64,000 nt of DNA from CADEFQ01 sp050249415 (lineage in GTDB: Bacteria; Pseudomonadota; Gammaproteobacteria; Steroidobacterales; Steroidobacteraceae), in NCBI GenBank assembly GCA_050249415.1, contig JBFWQO010000001.1, forward strand, positions 1 through 64,000, written 5' to 3'. Shown in pieces: positions 27,905 through 36,716 of this stretch. Every line of letters starts with the position of its first letter. The first letter of the stretch is position 1. The notes under the pieces were generated by a model, which made no database searches, was not told the origin of the DNA, and saw only the letters and a program-made list of their open reading frames with translations. Both the position numbers and the translations under genes were made by a program.

Positions 27905-29776
27905 ATGAATCCAGTTCATTGTCGGAGTGCCCGCCTGCTCGTCCTTCTTGCCGCGGGATCGTCGTTCAGCGCATCGATCGGCGCGGCAGCACCACGGGAG
28001 CCCGTGGACGCGCAGGGTAACGTGACAATACCCGCTTTCACGGTGCCCCTCTCGAGCTACGCCTCGCCCGAGGCGCGCGCGATGTTCCAGCGCGTGCTCG
28101 AAGATGGCCGCCGCGCGCCGCCGTTGACTGCTCCCGTGGCCGAGAGCCGCGCGTTCTACGACCGGATCAACACGGACCGCGCCAGGCGGATGGAGCGGCT
28201 ATACCCGGTGAAGATCGAGTCCCGCGAGATTGGCGGCATGCCTGCGCAAGTGGTCACACCCGCGAAGGGTGTCGCACCGGAGCAGGCGCATCGGGTGTTG
28301 ATCAATCTGCACGGCGGCGCGTTCCTGTGGGGCGCCGGATCCGGTGGACTCGTGGAATCGATCCCGATCGCGGCCATCGGCGGGATCAAGGTCATGACAG
28401 TCGATTACCGGCAGGGGCCGGAGCATGTGTTTCCTGCCGCGAGCGAAGACGTGGCGGCCGTCTATCGCGCGCTGCTCGAGCAGTATCCCGCACGTAACAT
28501 CGGCATTTACGGCTGTTCCGCCGGGGGCATCCTCACCGGAGAAGCGGTGGCCTGGTTCATTCGCGAACAGCTGCCGGTCCCTGGGGCCATCGGCATGTTC
28601 TGCGGCGCCGTGGCCGGGTTGAGCGGGGATTCAGCCTACCTCGCGCCGGTGCTCAACGGCGATCCGCCGCCGGGCGCACCACTGAAGGTGTCCGATCTGC
28701 CCTATTTCAGGGGGGCGAGCGCGACCGATCCGCTCGTGTTCCCGGCGAACTCGCGGGACGTGCTCGCGAGGTTTCCGCCCACGCTGCTGATCACAGGCAC
28801 ACGGGATTTCACGATGAGCTCGGTGCTCCGGAGCCAGCGCCTGCTGTCCGACGCCGGGACCGAAACCGAACTTCATGTGTGGGATGGCATGTGGCACGCG
28901 TTCTTCTCGGATCCGGAAATGCCGGAATCGAAAGAGGCGTATGACGTGATGGTCAGGTTCTTCGATCGACATCTGGCGCGCTCCGCCTGCCCCGACGAAG
29001 ACGCCGTCGCCGCCTACGTCGCAGACGTGGCGGCCCGCCGGTCGAGCCGGGGTTTCGGGCAGGAGTTGAGCCTCGCCGATGCCGCGTGTGCGCGCGGCAA
29101 GCTGATCGCCCGGCTGCCGCGCGCGCTCGGTCCGAGAATCGGCTACAAAACGGCCTTCACGAATCCTGCCGCGCAGAAACGCATGGGCGTGACGAGCCCC
29201 GCGTGGGCGGTCATGTTTTCCGGCTTCCTGCTCCCGAGCGGCAGCACGGTCTCCGCGGAGTTCGGCGCGGTACCGCGCTTCGAGCCCGACCTCATCGTGG
29301 TTGTCAAGGATGCCGGCCTCGCCTCGGCCACCACGACGCTCGAGGCGCTCACGCATCTCGAAGCGGTCCAACCCTTCATCGAACTGCCCGACCTGATGCT
29401 CGACTTCGATGCGCGCGGCCCGGCTCTCATCGCCACCAATATAGGCTTTCGCGGCGGTGTGCTCGGGCCGCGCATCAAGGTCGAGCCCACCGAGGAGTTC
29501 CTGCGGGCGCTCGCGCACATGATTGTCGTCACCGAAGACGGCAGCGGCAGGGAATTGTCTCGCGCCCGTGGCGATGCTCTCATGGGACATCCGATCGATG
29601 CCGCCCTATGGCTCGCGCGCGCGTTGCACGAGGCAGGCATCGGTCTCGAGCCCGGCGATCTGCTGAGTCTCGGTGCCTTTCAGCCGCCCTCGCCGCCCCG
29701 GAACGGGACCAGCATTGCCGTCCGGTATGTCGGCCTGCCGGGTGATCCGACCGTCGCCGTGCATTTCGACCGGTAG
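27905..29776 (+). CDS. Exported fusion: HSL-type esterase + hydratase-like (MhpD family) domain
   Basis: 623 aa. Signal peptide about 1-28 (ending GAAA). Residues about 100-358 are an alpha/beta hydrolase of the hormone-sensitive-lipase type: oxyanion HGGAF at 136-140, nucleophile GCSAGG at 203-208 (S205), Asp D301 in TGTRD, His H331 in GMWHAFF. Residues about 362-623 resemble 2-keto-4-pentenoate hydratase/MhpD proteins (RIGYKTAFTNPAAQKRMGV, FIELPDLMLDF, GHPIDAALWLA). MhpD-type enzymes normally act in the cytoplasm on aromatic meta-cleavage products, so an exported version joined to an esterase is unusual. The joint contains no stop or frame change. Substrate unknown. Confidence 0.82.
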   Translation: MNPVHCRSARLLVLLAAGSSFSASIGAAAPREPVDAQGNVTIPAFTVPLSSYASPEARAMFQRVLEDGRRAPPLTAPVAESRAFYDRINTDRARRMERLYPVKIESREIGGMPAQVVTPAKGVAPEQAHRVLINLHGGAFLWGAGSGGLVESIPIAAIGGIKVMTVDYRQGPEHVFPAASEDVAAVYRALLEQYPARNIGIYGCSAGGILTGEAVAWFIREQLPVPGAIGMFCGAVAGLSGDSAYLAPVLNGDPPPGAPLKVSDLPYFRGASATDPLVFPANSRDVLARFPPTLLITGTRDFTMSSVLRSQRLLSDAGTETELHVWDGMWHAFFSDPEMPESKEAYDVMVRFFDRHLARSACPDEDAVAAYVADVAARRSSRGFGQELSLADAACARGKLIARLPRALGPRIGYKTAFTNPAAQKRMGVTSPAWAVMFSGFLLPSGSTVSAEFGAVPRFEPDLIVVVKDAGLASATTTLEALTHLEAVQPFIELPDLMLDFDARGPALIATNIGFRGGVLGPRIKVEPTEEFLRALAHMIVVTEDGSGRELSRARGDALMGHPIDAALWLARALHEAGIGLEPGDLLSLGAFQPPSPPRNGTSIAVRYVGLPGDPTVAVHFDR

Positions 29777-29782
29777 CGGCGC

Positions 29783-30321
29783 ATGGCGCTCGTGGTTCTG
29801 CTCCGGGGCGTCAATGTCGGCGGTCACCGAACCTTCCGCCCGACTCGCCTCGTCTCGCCGAAGACCTTGGACACCTCGATGCGGTCAATATCGGGTCGGC
29901 GGGTGCGCTGGTGATCCGGCGGCGCATCGGCAGCACCCGGCTGCGGGCGGAAGTGGCGCGCAGACTCCCGTTCGATGCCGAAGTCATGATCTGCCAGGGT
30001 CGCGAGGTCATCGCTCTTGTACGCCGGAATCCGTTCGCGGCCGAACCCTCCGGCCCGGACGCCGTCCGCTTCGTGAGCGTGCTGTCGCGGCGGCCGCGCA
30101 GGTCGCCCCACCTGCCCCTGCATCTCCCGTCCCGCGACAACTGGTTGGTAAAGATACTCGAGGGCAATCGTCGGTTCGTGGTTGGCCTTTATCGCCGTCG
30201 GATGAAGGTCCTCGCTCACCTCGGCAAGCTGGATGACCTCTTCGGAGTGCCGCTCACGACGCGCAACTGGAACACGATCACTGCGATCGCCGCCGTGCTC
30301 GAAGATGCGCCTTCGTCGTGA
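29783..30321 (+). pseudogene. DUF1697 protein gene, disrupted by a frameshift
   Basis: The ATG frame at 29783 reads the DUF1697 N-terminus MALVVLLRGVNVGGHRTF and then, near 29845-29860, leaves the family. The continuation (EDLGHLDAVNIGSAGALVIR, then RRRIGSTRLRAEVARRL) is in the frame two bases ahead and runs to the stop at 30321. A single-base deletion explains this. The two parts together have the family length of about 178 residues. Either a recent pseudogene or a sequencing error. Confidence 0.75.
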
Positions 30322-30424
30322 TCTCGGCGCGCTGCGCGGGAGCGAGGGGGTGTCGCGATGCATGGCGGCGGCGCCGGGGCGAACGTGATACGGTGCGGCC
30401 GAAAGACATCCGGAGGCACTGATC

Positions 30425-30658
30425 ATGGCCGACACCTGGCTCAGCACGCTCATCACCGACACACCGCAGGCAGGATTCGAACTCGCGATCACGCTGAGTC
30501 GCCGCGGCGTGAAATACACGCAGCCGGACACGGCGGTCCTCAAGAAGCTGCGCCCCGCCTATGCCGATTCCGCGGAAGGGCTCACGGCCGCGTCACAGGT
30601 CGTTGCGATCAACTTCCAGACGATCGCCGCGGCGAACAACTACTGGCGGCCCATTTGA
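30425..30658 (+). CDS. Hypothetical 77-aa protein
   Basis: Starts MADTWLSTLITDTPQAGFEL; soluble, no signal or membrane segment, no recognised family. GGAGG lies 9 bases before the ATG and codon use matches the chromosome, with GC-rich third positions. It follows the DUF1697 relic by about 100 bp and precedes a small membrane protein gene. Conserved-looking but function not inferable. Confidence 0.5.
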   Translation: MADTWLSTLITDTPQAGFELAITLSRRGVKYTQPDTAVLKKLRPAYADSAEGLTAASQVVAINFQTIAAANNYWRPI

Positions 30659-30709
30659 GGAACGCGGCCGGGTGCCGGTCGCAGCCGTAGCGGTTACAGT
30701 GGGCGCACC

Positions 30710-31096
30710 ATGCGCCTCGTCAAGGCCGGCCTCGCCTACTTCGCAATCGTTTTCGCGATCGGCACGGCACTCGGCATCGCGCGCGTGATGCTGCTCGTGC
30801 CGCGGCTCGGGGTGCGCCCGGCGGAGCTGCTCGAACTGCCGCTCATCTTGATCGCCAGCTTCATCGTCGCGCGCGCCTGCGTGCGGCGCTTCGGGCCGTT
30901 CACGTCTTCCGAGGCCGTCGGCATCGGCACCCTCGCATTGGCATTGCTCATCGTGGCCGAACTCGGCATCACGATGCTTTCCGGGCAGGGCGTGCGCGAG
31001 TACATCGCGGGCCGGGACCCCGTGGCAGGATCGGCCTACCTTTTATCCCTCGCGCTCTTCGCATTGATGCCACTGCTCTGCAGACGCGGCCCGTGA
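30710..31096 (+). CDS. Small conserved-type membrane protein
   Basis: 128 aa with four hydrophobic segments (about 5-27, 38-58, 67-90, 105-122) and short charged turns. No catalytic motif and no family I can name with confidence. The ATG at 30710 lies about 50 bp after the 77-aa gene. It is followed by the palindromic element at 31103-31295. Confidence 0.6.
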   Translation: MRLVKAGLAYFAIVFAIGTALGIARVMLLVPRLGVRPAELLELPLILIASFIVARACVRRFGPFTSSEAVGIGTLALALLIVAELGITMLSGQGVREYIAGRDPVAGSAYLLSLALFALMPLLCRRGP

Positions 31097-31102
31097 GTGC
31101 CT

Positions 31103-31295
31103 GCGCCGACGGGCGGCGTCGCAGTCCGGCGAGGAGCGTGGAGCGCGCCGAGGCGCGGCGGATGCAGCGAGGCGACCGCGACGCCCGCATCTTGCCGCAA
31201 CACAATGCGCCGAGCGCCGCCGCGTCGAGGGCACACCGGCGCAGCCGGTGCGCGCGACCCGTGACGAGCCGGGCTGCGACGCCGCCCGTCGGCAC
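31103..31295. repeat. 193-bp intergenic element bounded by 27-bp inverted repeats
   Basis: 31103-31129 and 31269-31295 are inverted copies of each other with 2 mismatches in 27 (core CCGACGGGCGGCGTCGCAG). Between them lies a smaller hairpin CACCGGC-GCA-GCCGGTG (31234-31250) and imperfect further pairing, so the whole can fold into one large structure. No coding content and no obvious target duplication. Could be a MITE/REP-like repeat, a structured RNA or a large terminator for the upstream gene, whose stop is 7 bp away. Confidence 0.6.
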
Positions 31296-31372
31296 GAACA
31301 CTCGCGGGCATACCTGACCTAGGCTCACCCACGATTGAACCACGGCATCACCGCGCCTACGCTAGCGACCCC

Positions 31373-32143
31373 ATGGCCTCCCCCGTTTCCTTCGACCTGT
31401 CGGGCCGCGTGGCCCTCGTCACCGGCGCCTCGCGTGGCATCGGCGAGGCCATCGCACGCGCACTCGCCGCGGCCGGCGCGCACGTCGTCGTCTCGAGCCG
31501 CAAGCTCGAGGCGTGCGAAGCGGTCGCGGCGTCGATCCGCGAGGCGGGCGGGAAAGCATCCGCGCTCGCGTGCCACATCGGCGAGCTCGCACAGATCGAC
31601 GCGGCGTTCGCCGCGATCGATGCCGCGCACGGGCGGCTCGACATCCTCGTGAACAACGCGGCCACGAACCCGCACTTCGGCCCGATCACCTCGATCGATC
31701 CGGGCGCGTTCCAGAAGACGGTCGACGTGAACATCCGCGGCTACTTCTTCATGTCCCAGGGCGCCGCGAAACGGATGGCGAAGGGTGGCGGCGGCAGTAT
31801 CGTCAATGTCGCTTCGGTGAATGGCGTGATTCCGGGCCCCTTGCAGGGGGTCTATTCGATCACCAAGGCCGCGGTGATCTCCATGACCAAGGCCTTCGCC
31901 CGCGAATGCGCACCGCAGGGTGTACGCGTGAACGCCCTGTTGCCGGGCATCACCGATACGAAGCTCGCTGCCGCGCTGACACGCAACCCCGTCGTGCTCG
32001 ACAAGCTCCTCCCGCATGTCCCGATGAATCGCGTCGCGCAACCCGATGAAATGGCGGGCGCCGTGCTCTATCTCGTCTCGCCCGCGGCGAGCTATGCGAC
32101 GGGCGTCGCGCTCAATGTCGATGGCGGCTACCTGATCGCCTGA
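31373..32143 (+). CDS. SDR family oxidoreductase
   Basis: 256 aa classical short-chain dehydrogenase. Cofactor motif TGASRGIG at 17-24, NNAATNP at 94-100, catalytic S148, Y161 and K165 (YSITK). Probably a 3-hydroxyacyl or alcohol dehydrogenase. First of a plus-strand set SDR - quinone oxidoreductase - acyl-CoA dehydrogenase with gaps of only 13 and 2 bp, so it likely works in the same acyl catabolic route. Confidence 0.93.
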   Translation: MASPVSFDLSGRVALVTGASRGIGEAIARALAAAGAHVVVSSRKLEACEAVAASIREAGGKASALACHIGELAQIDAAFAAIDAAHGRLDILVNNAATNPHFGPITSIDPGAFQKTVDVNIRGYFFMSQGAAKRMAKGGGGSIVNVASVNGVIPGPLQGVYSITKAAVISMTKAFARECAPQGVRVNALLPGITDTKLAAALTRNPVVLDKLLPHVPMNRVAQPDEMAGAVLYLVSPAASYATGVALNVDGGYLIA

Positions 32144-32156
32144 AAGGTCGACCGCG

Positions 32157-33137
32157 ATGAAGGCTCTCCTTTGCAAGCAGTACGGCCCTCCCGAGTCGCT
32201 CGTCGTCGAAAGCCTGCCGGACCTCGTGCCGGGCGAGCGCCAGGTCGTCATCGACGTGCGCGCCGCGGGCGTGAACTTTCCCGACACGCTGATCATCGAG
32301 GGCAAGTACCAGTTCAAGCCTCCGCCGCCCTTCTCGCCCGGCGGGGAATGCGCGGGCGTGGTGCGCGCGGTCGGGTCCGGGGTCACGAACGTGAAGCCCG
32401 GCGATCGCGTGATCGCGATGACGATCTTCGGCGCATTCGCCGAGCAGGTGGTCGCGGACGCGGGCGCGCTCGTGCCGATGCCGCCAGGGCTCGATTTTCC
32501 GGTCGCCGCGGCATTCATGATGACTTACGGCACGTCGTACCACGCGCTCGCCGACCGCGGCGCGCTCGCGGCCGGCGAGACACTGCTCGTGCTCGGTGCG
32601 TCGGGCGGCGTCGGGCTCGCGGCGGTCGAGATCGGCAAAGCGCTCGGCGCGCGCGTGATCGCCGCGGCCTCGAGCGCGGAGAAGCTGGCCGTGTGCCGTG
32701 AGCACGGCGCGGACGACCTCATCGACTACGCCCGAGAAGACCTGCGCGAGCGGGTGAAGGCGCTGGCCGGCGGCCATGGCGTCGACGTCGTATACGATCC
32801 GGTCGGCGGCGCGTACACCGAACCTGCGCTACGCAGCATCGCGTGGCGCGGCCGTCACCTCATCGTCGGGTTTGCCAATGGCGGGATCCCGCGTATCCCG
32901 GCCAACCTCGCACTGCTGAAGGGGGCCGCGATCGTCGGCGTATTCTGGGGCGACTATGTGCGTCGCGAGCCGGCCCGCATCGCCACGGACCTGCGCACCT
33001 TGTTCGCGTGGCTCGGCGAGGGCCGGCTGCGCCCGCGCATCGCGGCCACCTATCCGCTCGCGCGCGGCGGCGAGGCGATCCGTGCGTTGATGGAGCGCCG
33101 CGTTTCAGGGAAGCTGGTCGTACTGCCGGGGGAGTGA
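32157..33137 (+). CDS. NADPH:quinone oxidoreductase-like, zinc-free MDR protein
   Basis: 326 aa medium-chain dehydrogenase/reductase. N-terminal GroES-like part (GVNFPDTLIIEGKYQFKPPP, then PFSPGGECAGVV) and Rossmann part with GASGGVGLAAVEIGKALGA near 145-163. The zinc-ligand Cys/His residues of alcohol dehydrogenases are absent, as in QOR/enoyl reductase members. Likely reduces a quinone or enone. It sits between the SDR and the acyl-CoA dehydrogenase gene. Confidence 0.9.
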   Translation: MKALLCKQYGPPESLVVESLPDLVPGERQVVIDVRAAGVNFPDTLIIEGKYQFKPPPPFSPGGECAGVVRAVGSGVTNVKPGDRVIAMTIFGAFAEQVVADAGALVPMPPGLDFPVAAAFMMTYGTSYHALADRGALAAGETLLVLGASGGVGLAAVEIGKALGARVIAAASSAEKLAVCREHGADDLIDYAREDLRERVKALAGGHGVDVVYDPVGGAYTEPALRSIAWRGRHLIVGFANGGIPRIPANLALLKGAAIVGVFWGDYVRREPARIATDLRTLFAWLGEGRLRPRIAATYPLARGGEAIRALMERRVSGKLVVLPGE

Positions 33138-33139
33138 CC

Positions 33140-34348
33140 GTGGACTTCGAGTACAACACGCGCACCAGGGGCCTGCTCGTGCGCCTGGCCGCATTCATGG
33201 ACGAGCACGTCTATCCGAACGAGCGGGTGTTCTTCGACCAGGTCGCCGAGGGCGATCGCTGGCGCCCGACCCGCATCGTCGAGGAACTCAAGGGCAAGGC
33301 GCGCGACGCGGGGCTGTGGAACCTCTTCCTGCCCGACTCCGCGCGCGGCCCCGGGCTCACGAACCTCGAGTACGCGCCGCTGTGCGAGGCGATGGGGCGC
33401 GTCATCTGGGCGCCCGAAGTGTTCAACTGCTCGGCCCCCGACACCGGCAACATGGAAGTGCTCGAGCGCTACGGCACGCCCGATCAGCAGCGCCGCTGGC
33501 TCGAGCCATTGCTCGCCGGCGAGATCCGCTCGTGCTTCGCGATGACGGAGCCCGCGGTGGCGTCGAGCGACGCGACGAACATCGAGACCTCGATCGTCCG
33601 CGACGGCGCCGACTACGTGATCAACGGCCGCAAATGGTGGGCCTCCGGCGCGCCCGACCCGCGCTGCGCCGTATTCATCGTGATGGGCAAGACCGACCCC
33701 GCGGCCCCTTCGCGCCACCGCCAGCAGTCGATGATCCTCGTGCCGCGCGATGCGCCGGGTATCACGGTCGTACGCCCGCTGCCGGTGTTCGGCTACGACG
33801 ACGCGCCGCACGGCCATGGCGAGGTGCTGTTCGAGAACGTGCGCGTACCGGCCGGGAACCTGCTGCAAGGGGAGGGCGACGGGTTCGCGATCGCACAGGG
33901 CCGGCTGGGGCCCGGGCGCATCCATCACTGCATGCGCGTGATCGGGCTCGCGGAGCGCGCGCTCGCGAGAATGTGCCGGCGCTCCCTCGCCCGGGTCGCA
34001 TTCGGCAAGCCCGTGGCGGCGCAGACGGTGACGCTCGAGCGGATTGCCGAGTCGCGCATCCTGATCGACCAGGCGCGGCTGCTGGTCCTCAACGCCGCGC
34101 ACAGGATGGACACGGTCGGCAACAAGGTCGCCGCGAAGGAGATCGCGATGATCAAGGTGGCCGCGCCGCAGATGGCCTGCCGGGTGATCGACTGGGCGAT
34201 CCAGGCCCACGGCGGCGGCGGGGTCAGTGACGATTTCGGGCTCGCCTATGCCTATGCGCAGGCGCGCACGCTCCGTCTCGCGGACGGACCCGACGAAGTG
34301 CATCGCAACCAGATCGGCAAGCTCGAACTTGCGCAATACGCGCTATGA
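33140..34348 (+). CDS. Acyl-CoA dehydrogenase (ACAD11-like)
   Basis: 402 aa flavoprotein with the ACAD N, middle and C domains: SCFAMTEPAVASSDATNI, INGRKWWASGA, HGGGGVSDDFGLAYAYAQARTL near the C-terminus. The region up to FNCSAPDTGNMEVLERYGT resembles ACAD10/11-type enzymes, which accept unusual acyl chains including 4-hydroxyacyl-CoA. Start GTG 33140 has GGGGGAG at 7 bases; an in-frame GTG at 33134 that overlaps the previous stop is possible. Confidence 0.92.
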   Translation: MDFEYNTRTRGLLVRLAAFMDEHVYPNERVFFDQVAEGDRWRPTRIVEELKGKARDAGLWNLFLPDSARGPGLTNLEYAPLCEAMGRVIWAPEVFNCSAPDTGNMEVLERYGTPDQQRRWLEPLLAGEIRSCFAMTEPAVASSDATNIETSIVRDGADYVINGRKWWASGAPDPRCAVFIVMGKTDPAAPSRHRQQSMILVPRDAPGITVVRPLPVFGYDDAPHGHGEVLFENVRVPAGNLLQGEGDGFAIAQGRLGPGRIHHCMRVIGLAERALARMCRRSLARVAFGKPVAAQTVTLERIAESRILIDQARLLVLNAAHRMDTVGNKVAAKEIAMIKVAAPQMACRVIDWAIQAHGGGGVSDDFGLAYAYAQARTLRLADGPDEVHRNQIGKLELAQYAL

Positions 34349-34755
34349 TGTCGCCAATCCTGCTGCCTTCCGGACATCGGATGTCGCACGTCGAACTGCC
34401 CCGCGCACTCGAGGACTACTTCGCCCACGCCGAAACGGCGCCCACGCGCATCGGCCGGCGGTTCACCATCACGTTTCCCTATCTCGACGGCAGCCGCCTC
34501 GACCGCCTGCAATGGTGGTGGCAGGTGCCGGCCGTCCGGGAAGCGCTGGGTGGCGAGGACATCGTCGCCCATCTGCGCGCCGAGGCCGTCGCACGCTTCC
34601 GTCGCCATATCGAGCGCTGGCTCGAGAACACGCGGCAGCGCCTCCACGGCCAGGGCCCGATTCCATCGATAGCGCCGGGCGAACGACCGGTTGCGGCTGC
34701 GGTCGACAAGGCACCCGACGACCCACTGCCGGAGGTGCAGGTCGCGAACGGCTGA
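34345..34755 (+). CDS. Hypothetical protein
   Basis: 136 aa, soluble, no signal peptide; aromatic-rich LDRLQWWWQVPAVRE in the middle and an acidic, Pro-rich C-terminus. No family recognised. It overlaps the stop of the acyl-CoA dehydrogenase gene by 4 bp and precedes the DUF1326 gene by 14 bp, so it is co-transcribed. The start may be at 34345, 34348 or the internal ATG 34381. Confidence 0.55.
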   Translation: MMSPILLPSGHRMSHVELPRALEDYFAHAETAPTRIGRRFTITFPYLDGSRLDRLQWWWQVPAVREALGGEDIVAHLRAEAVARFRRHIERWLENTRQRLHGQGPIPSIAPGERPVAAAVDKAPDDPLPEVQVANG

Positions 34756-34769
34756 CGAGGAGAAGGACC

Positions 34770-35420
34770 ATGGCCCGAGTCGATTGGCGTATCCAGGGTA
34801 TCGATATCTCCAGTTGCAATTGCGGGTGGGGCTGCCCGTGCCAGTTCATGTCGCCGCCTACGAGCGGTGACTGCCGTGCGGGTGTCGTGATCCGCGTCGA
34901 CCGCGGGCATTTCGGCGAGACCCGACTCGACGGCCTCTCCTTCGGCGGTCTCTTCGCCTGGCCCGGGGCGGTCCACCAGGGCGACGGGCATGCGCAGCCG
35001 ATCGTCGATGTCCGCGCGAACGACGCGCAGCGCGCGGCGTTGCTCGAGATCATGTCGGGCGGGGAAACCGAGCCGGGGGCCACGATCTTCAACGTGTTCG
35101 CGAGTACGTATTCGAAGGTGCACGATCCGCAGTTCAAGGCGATACGGGTCGACGCCGACATCGATGCGTGCACGGCCCATGTCGAAATCGATGGCGTATT
35201 CGAGGCGCGTGTCACCCCGATCCGCAATCCCGTGACAGGCGCCCCCGCGCGCGCGCAGGTCGCGCTGCCCGCAGGCTTCGAATATGACCGGGCCGAATTC
35301 GGGAGCAGCCAAGTGCGTACGCGCGAGGCCACGATCCCGCTGTCATGGGACACCGGGCACGCGCACATCGCCCGTATCGACATGACGGGCTCGGGCGTCG
35401 CGCACAGCCGCGCCGCCTGA
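34770..35420 (+). CDS. DUF1326 domain protein
   Basis: 216 aa. N-terminal cysteine cluster SCNCGWGCPCQF, the hallmark of DUF1326, then the beta-rich family body (IFNVFASTYSKVHDPQFKAI). Such proteins usually sit next to a DUF2182 membrane protein, as here; the pair is thought to bind a metal, but no activity is established. AGGAGAAGGA precedes the ATG. 25 bp before the DUF2182 gene. Confidence 0.87.
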   Translation: MARVDWRIQGIDISSCNCGWGCPCQFMSPPTSGDCRAGVVIRVDRGHFGETRLDGLSFGGLFAWPGAVHQGDGHAQPIVDVRANDAQRAALLEIMSGGETEPGATIFNVFASTYSKVHDPQFKAIRVDADIDACTAHVEIDGVFEARVTPIRNPVTGAPARAQVALPAGFEYDRAEFGSSQVRTREATIPLSWDTGHAHIARIDMTGSGVAHSRAA

Positions 35421-35445
35421 CAAGCGGCCGCGCACCGCTCCGCGC

Positions 35446-36168
35446 GTGGTCGACCGCCCGACAGTCGCGACCCTCGCCGCGCTCGCGATCCTCGTGGCGC
35501 TCGCGTGGCTCTACCTCGCGGCGTCGCCGATGCCCATGCCCGCGACGGCGGGCGGCCTGTACTCGGGCCGCTACGCCGCGCTCACCTTCGCGATGTGGTT
35601 CGTGATGATGGTCGGCATGATGACGCCATCGGTCGCGCCGACCACGCTCCTGTTCGCGCGCGTCAACCGGCACGGTGATCCCGCCGCGGCGGCAGGGCGC
35701 ACGGCGTGTTTCGTGGCCGGGTACCTTGCGGTGTGGCTCGCCTTCTCGGTGCTCGCCACGGGCCTGCAGATCGCATGGATCGCAACCGGCTGGATCGACG
35801 CGATGGGCATCAGCACCCGGCCAATCGGCACGGCGCTGCTGCTGGCCGCGGTCGGCCTCTACCAGTGGCTGCCCGCCAAGCGCGCTTGCCTCGCACATTG
35901 CCAATCGCCGGCGCAATTCATCGCGCACGCGCACCGCCCGCGCCTGCGGGGCGCGTTCGTGATGGGCGCGCACCACGGCCTCTACTGCCTCGGCTGCTGC
36001 TGGGCGCTGATGCTGCTCCTCTTCGTCGGCGGCGTGATGAATCTCGCGTGGGTCGCCGCGATCGCGGCGATCGTGATCGTCGAGAAGCTCGCCACCCGCG
36101 CGGCGTGGTTGCCACGTGTCATCGGCGCGGGCTGTCTCGTCGCGGCAGCCGTCGTCCCATGGCGATGA
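35446..36168 (+). CDS. DUF2182 predicted metal-binding membrane protein
   Basis: 240 aa with about six membrane segments. Family marks: MWFVMMVGMMTPSVAPT near 45-61 and the Cys-rich GAHHGLYCLGCCWALMLLLF near 170-190, typical of DUF2182. GTG 35446 start. Partner of the adjacent DUF1326 protein. A metal handling role is likely from the Cys/His/Met content but unproven. Confidence 0.87.
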   Translation: MVDRPTVATLAALAILVALAWLYLAASPMPMPATAGGLYSGRYAALTFAMWFVMMVGMMTPSVAPTTLLFARVNRHGDPAAAAGRTACFVAGYLAVWLAFSVLATGLQIAWIATGWIDAMGISTRPIGTALLLAAVGLYQWLPAKRACLAHCQSPAQFIAHAHRPRLRGAFVMGAHHGLYCLGCCWALMLLLFVGGVMNLAWVAAIAAIVIVEKLATRAAWLPRVIGAGCLVAAAVVPWR

Positions 36169-36291
36169 GCCGCGTGTCGGGCCGCGCCGGTGCAGCGCGG
36201 CAGGCGCGGCCGAGCGCACGTGGATATCCCTGATCGACTGCGAACCAGCATTGGGCCAGACTTCATGCACTCGTGGCACGAGGAGAAGCCA

Positions 36292-36693
36292 ATGTCGGGC
36301 CTGACGCAGGAGCAGGTCGATCGTCTGAACCAGCTCATGGAGGAACGCCGGACGCGCGAACTGGAAGAAATCCGCGCGGTGGCGGAGCGGTCCCACGACG
36401 ATCGCAGGCAAGAGGTGCTCGCCGGCCGGGCCGCCGACCAGCTGGACCAGGCGCTGGGCGAGATCGCGCAGAGCGCGGCCTACGCGATCGTTCGCCAGGA
36501 CATCCAGGATGTGCGCGACATCGATGCGGCTCGCCGGCGCATTATCGGCGGCACGTACGGGGTTTGCATCGAATGCGGCGTCGAGATCGGCTACCCGCGC
36601 CTCCTCGCGTACCCGACCGCAAAGCGTTGCATCGGCTGCCAGCGGGAACATGAACGGCAGCAAGCGGCCCGGCAAGGGCGCAGCGCCCCGTAA
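36292..36693 (+). CDS. DksA/TraR-family C4 zinc finger protein
   Basis: 133 aa. N-terminal coiled coil (about 5-80) and a C4 finger with two CxxC pairs, CIECG and CIGCQ. The layout matches DksA-like proteins that enter the secondary channel of RNA polymerase. The coiled-coil tip shows DQALGEIAQSAAY instead of the DksA DxxDxA motif, so it may not support the ppGpp response. Start ATG 36292 has GAGGAGAAG upstream; an in-frame ATG at 36265 lacks a comparable site. Confidence 0.86.
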   Translation: MSGLTQEQVDRLNQLMEERRTRELEEIRAVAERSHDDRRQEVLAGRAADQLDQALGEIAQSAAYAIVRQDIQDVRDIDAARRRIIGGTYGVCIECGVEIGYPRLLAYPTAKRCIGCQREHERQQAARQGRSAP

Positions 36694-36716
36694 CCGGCCC
36701 GAAGGAGATCAATCCC

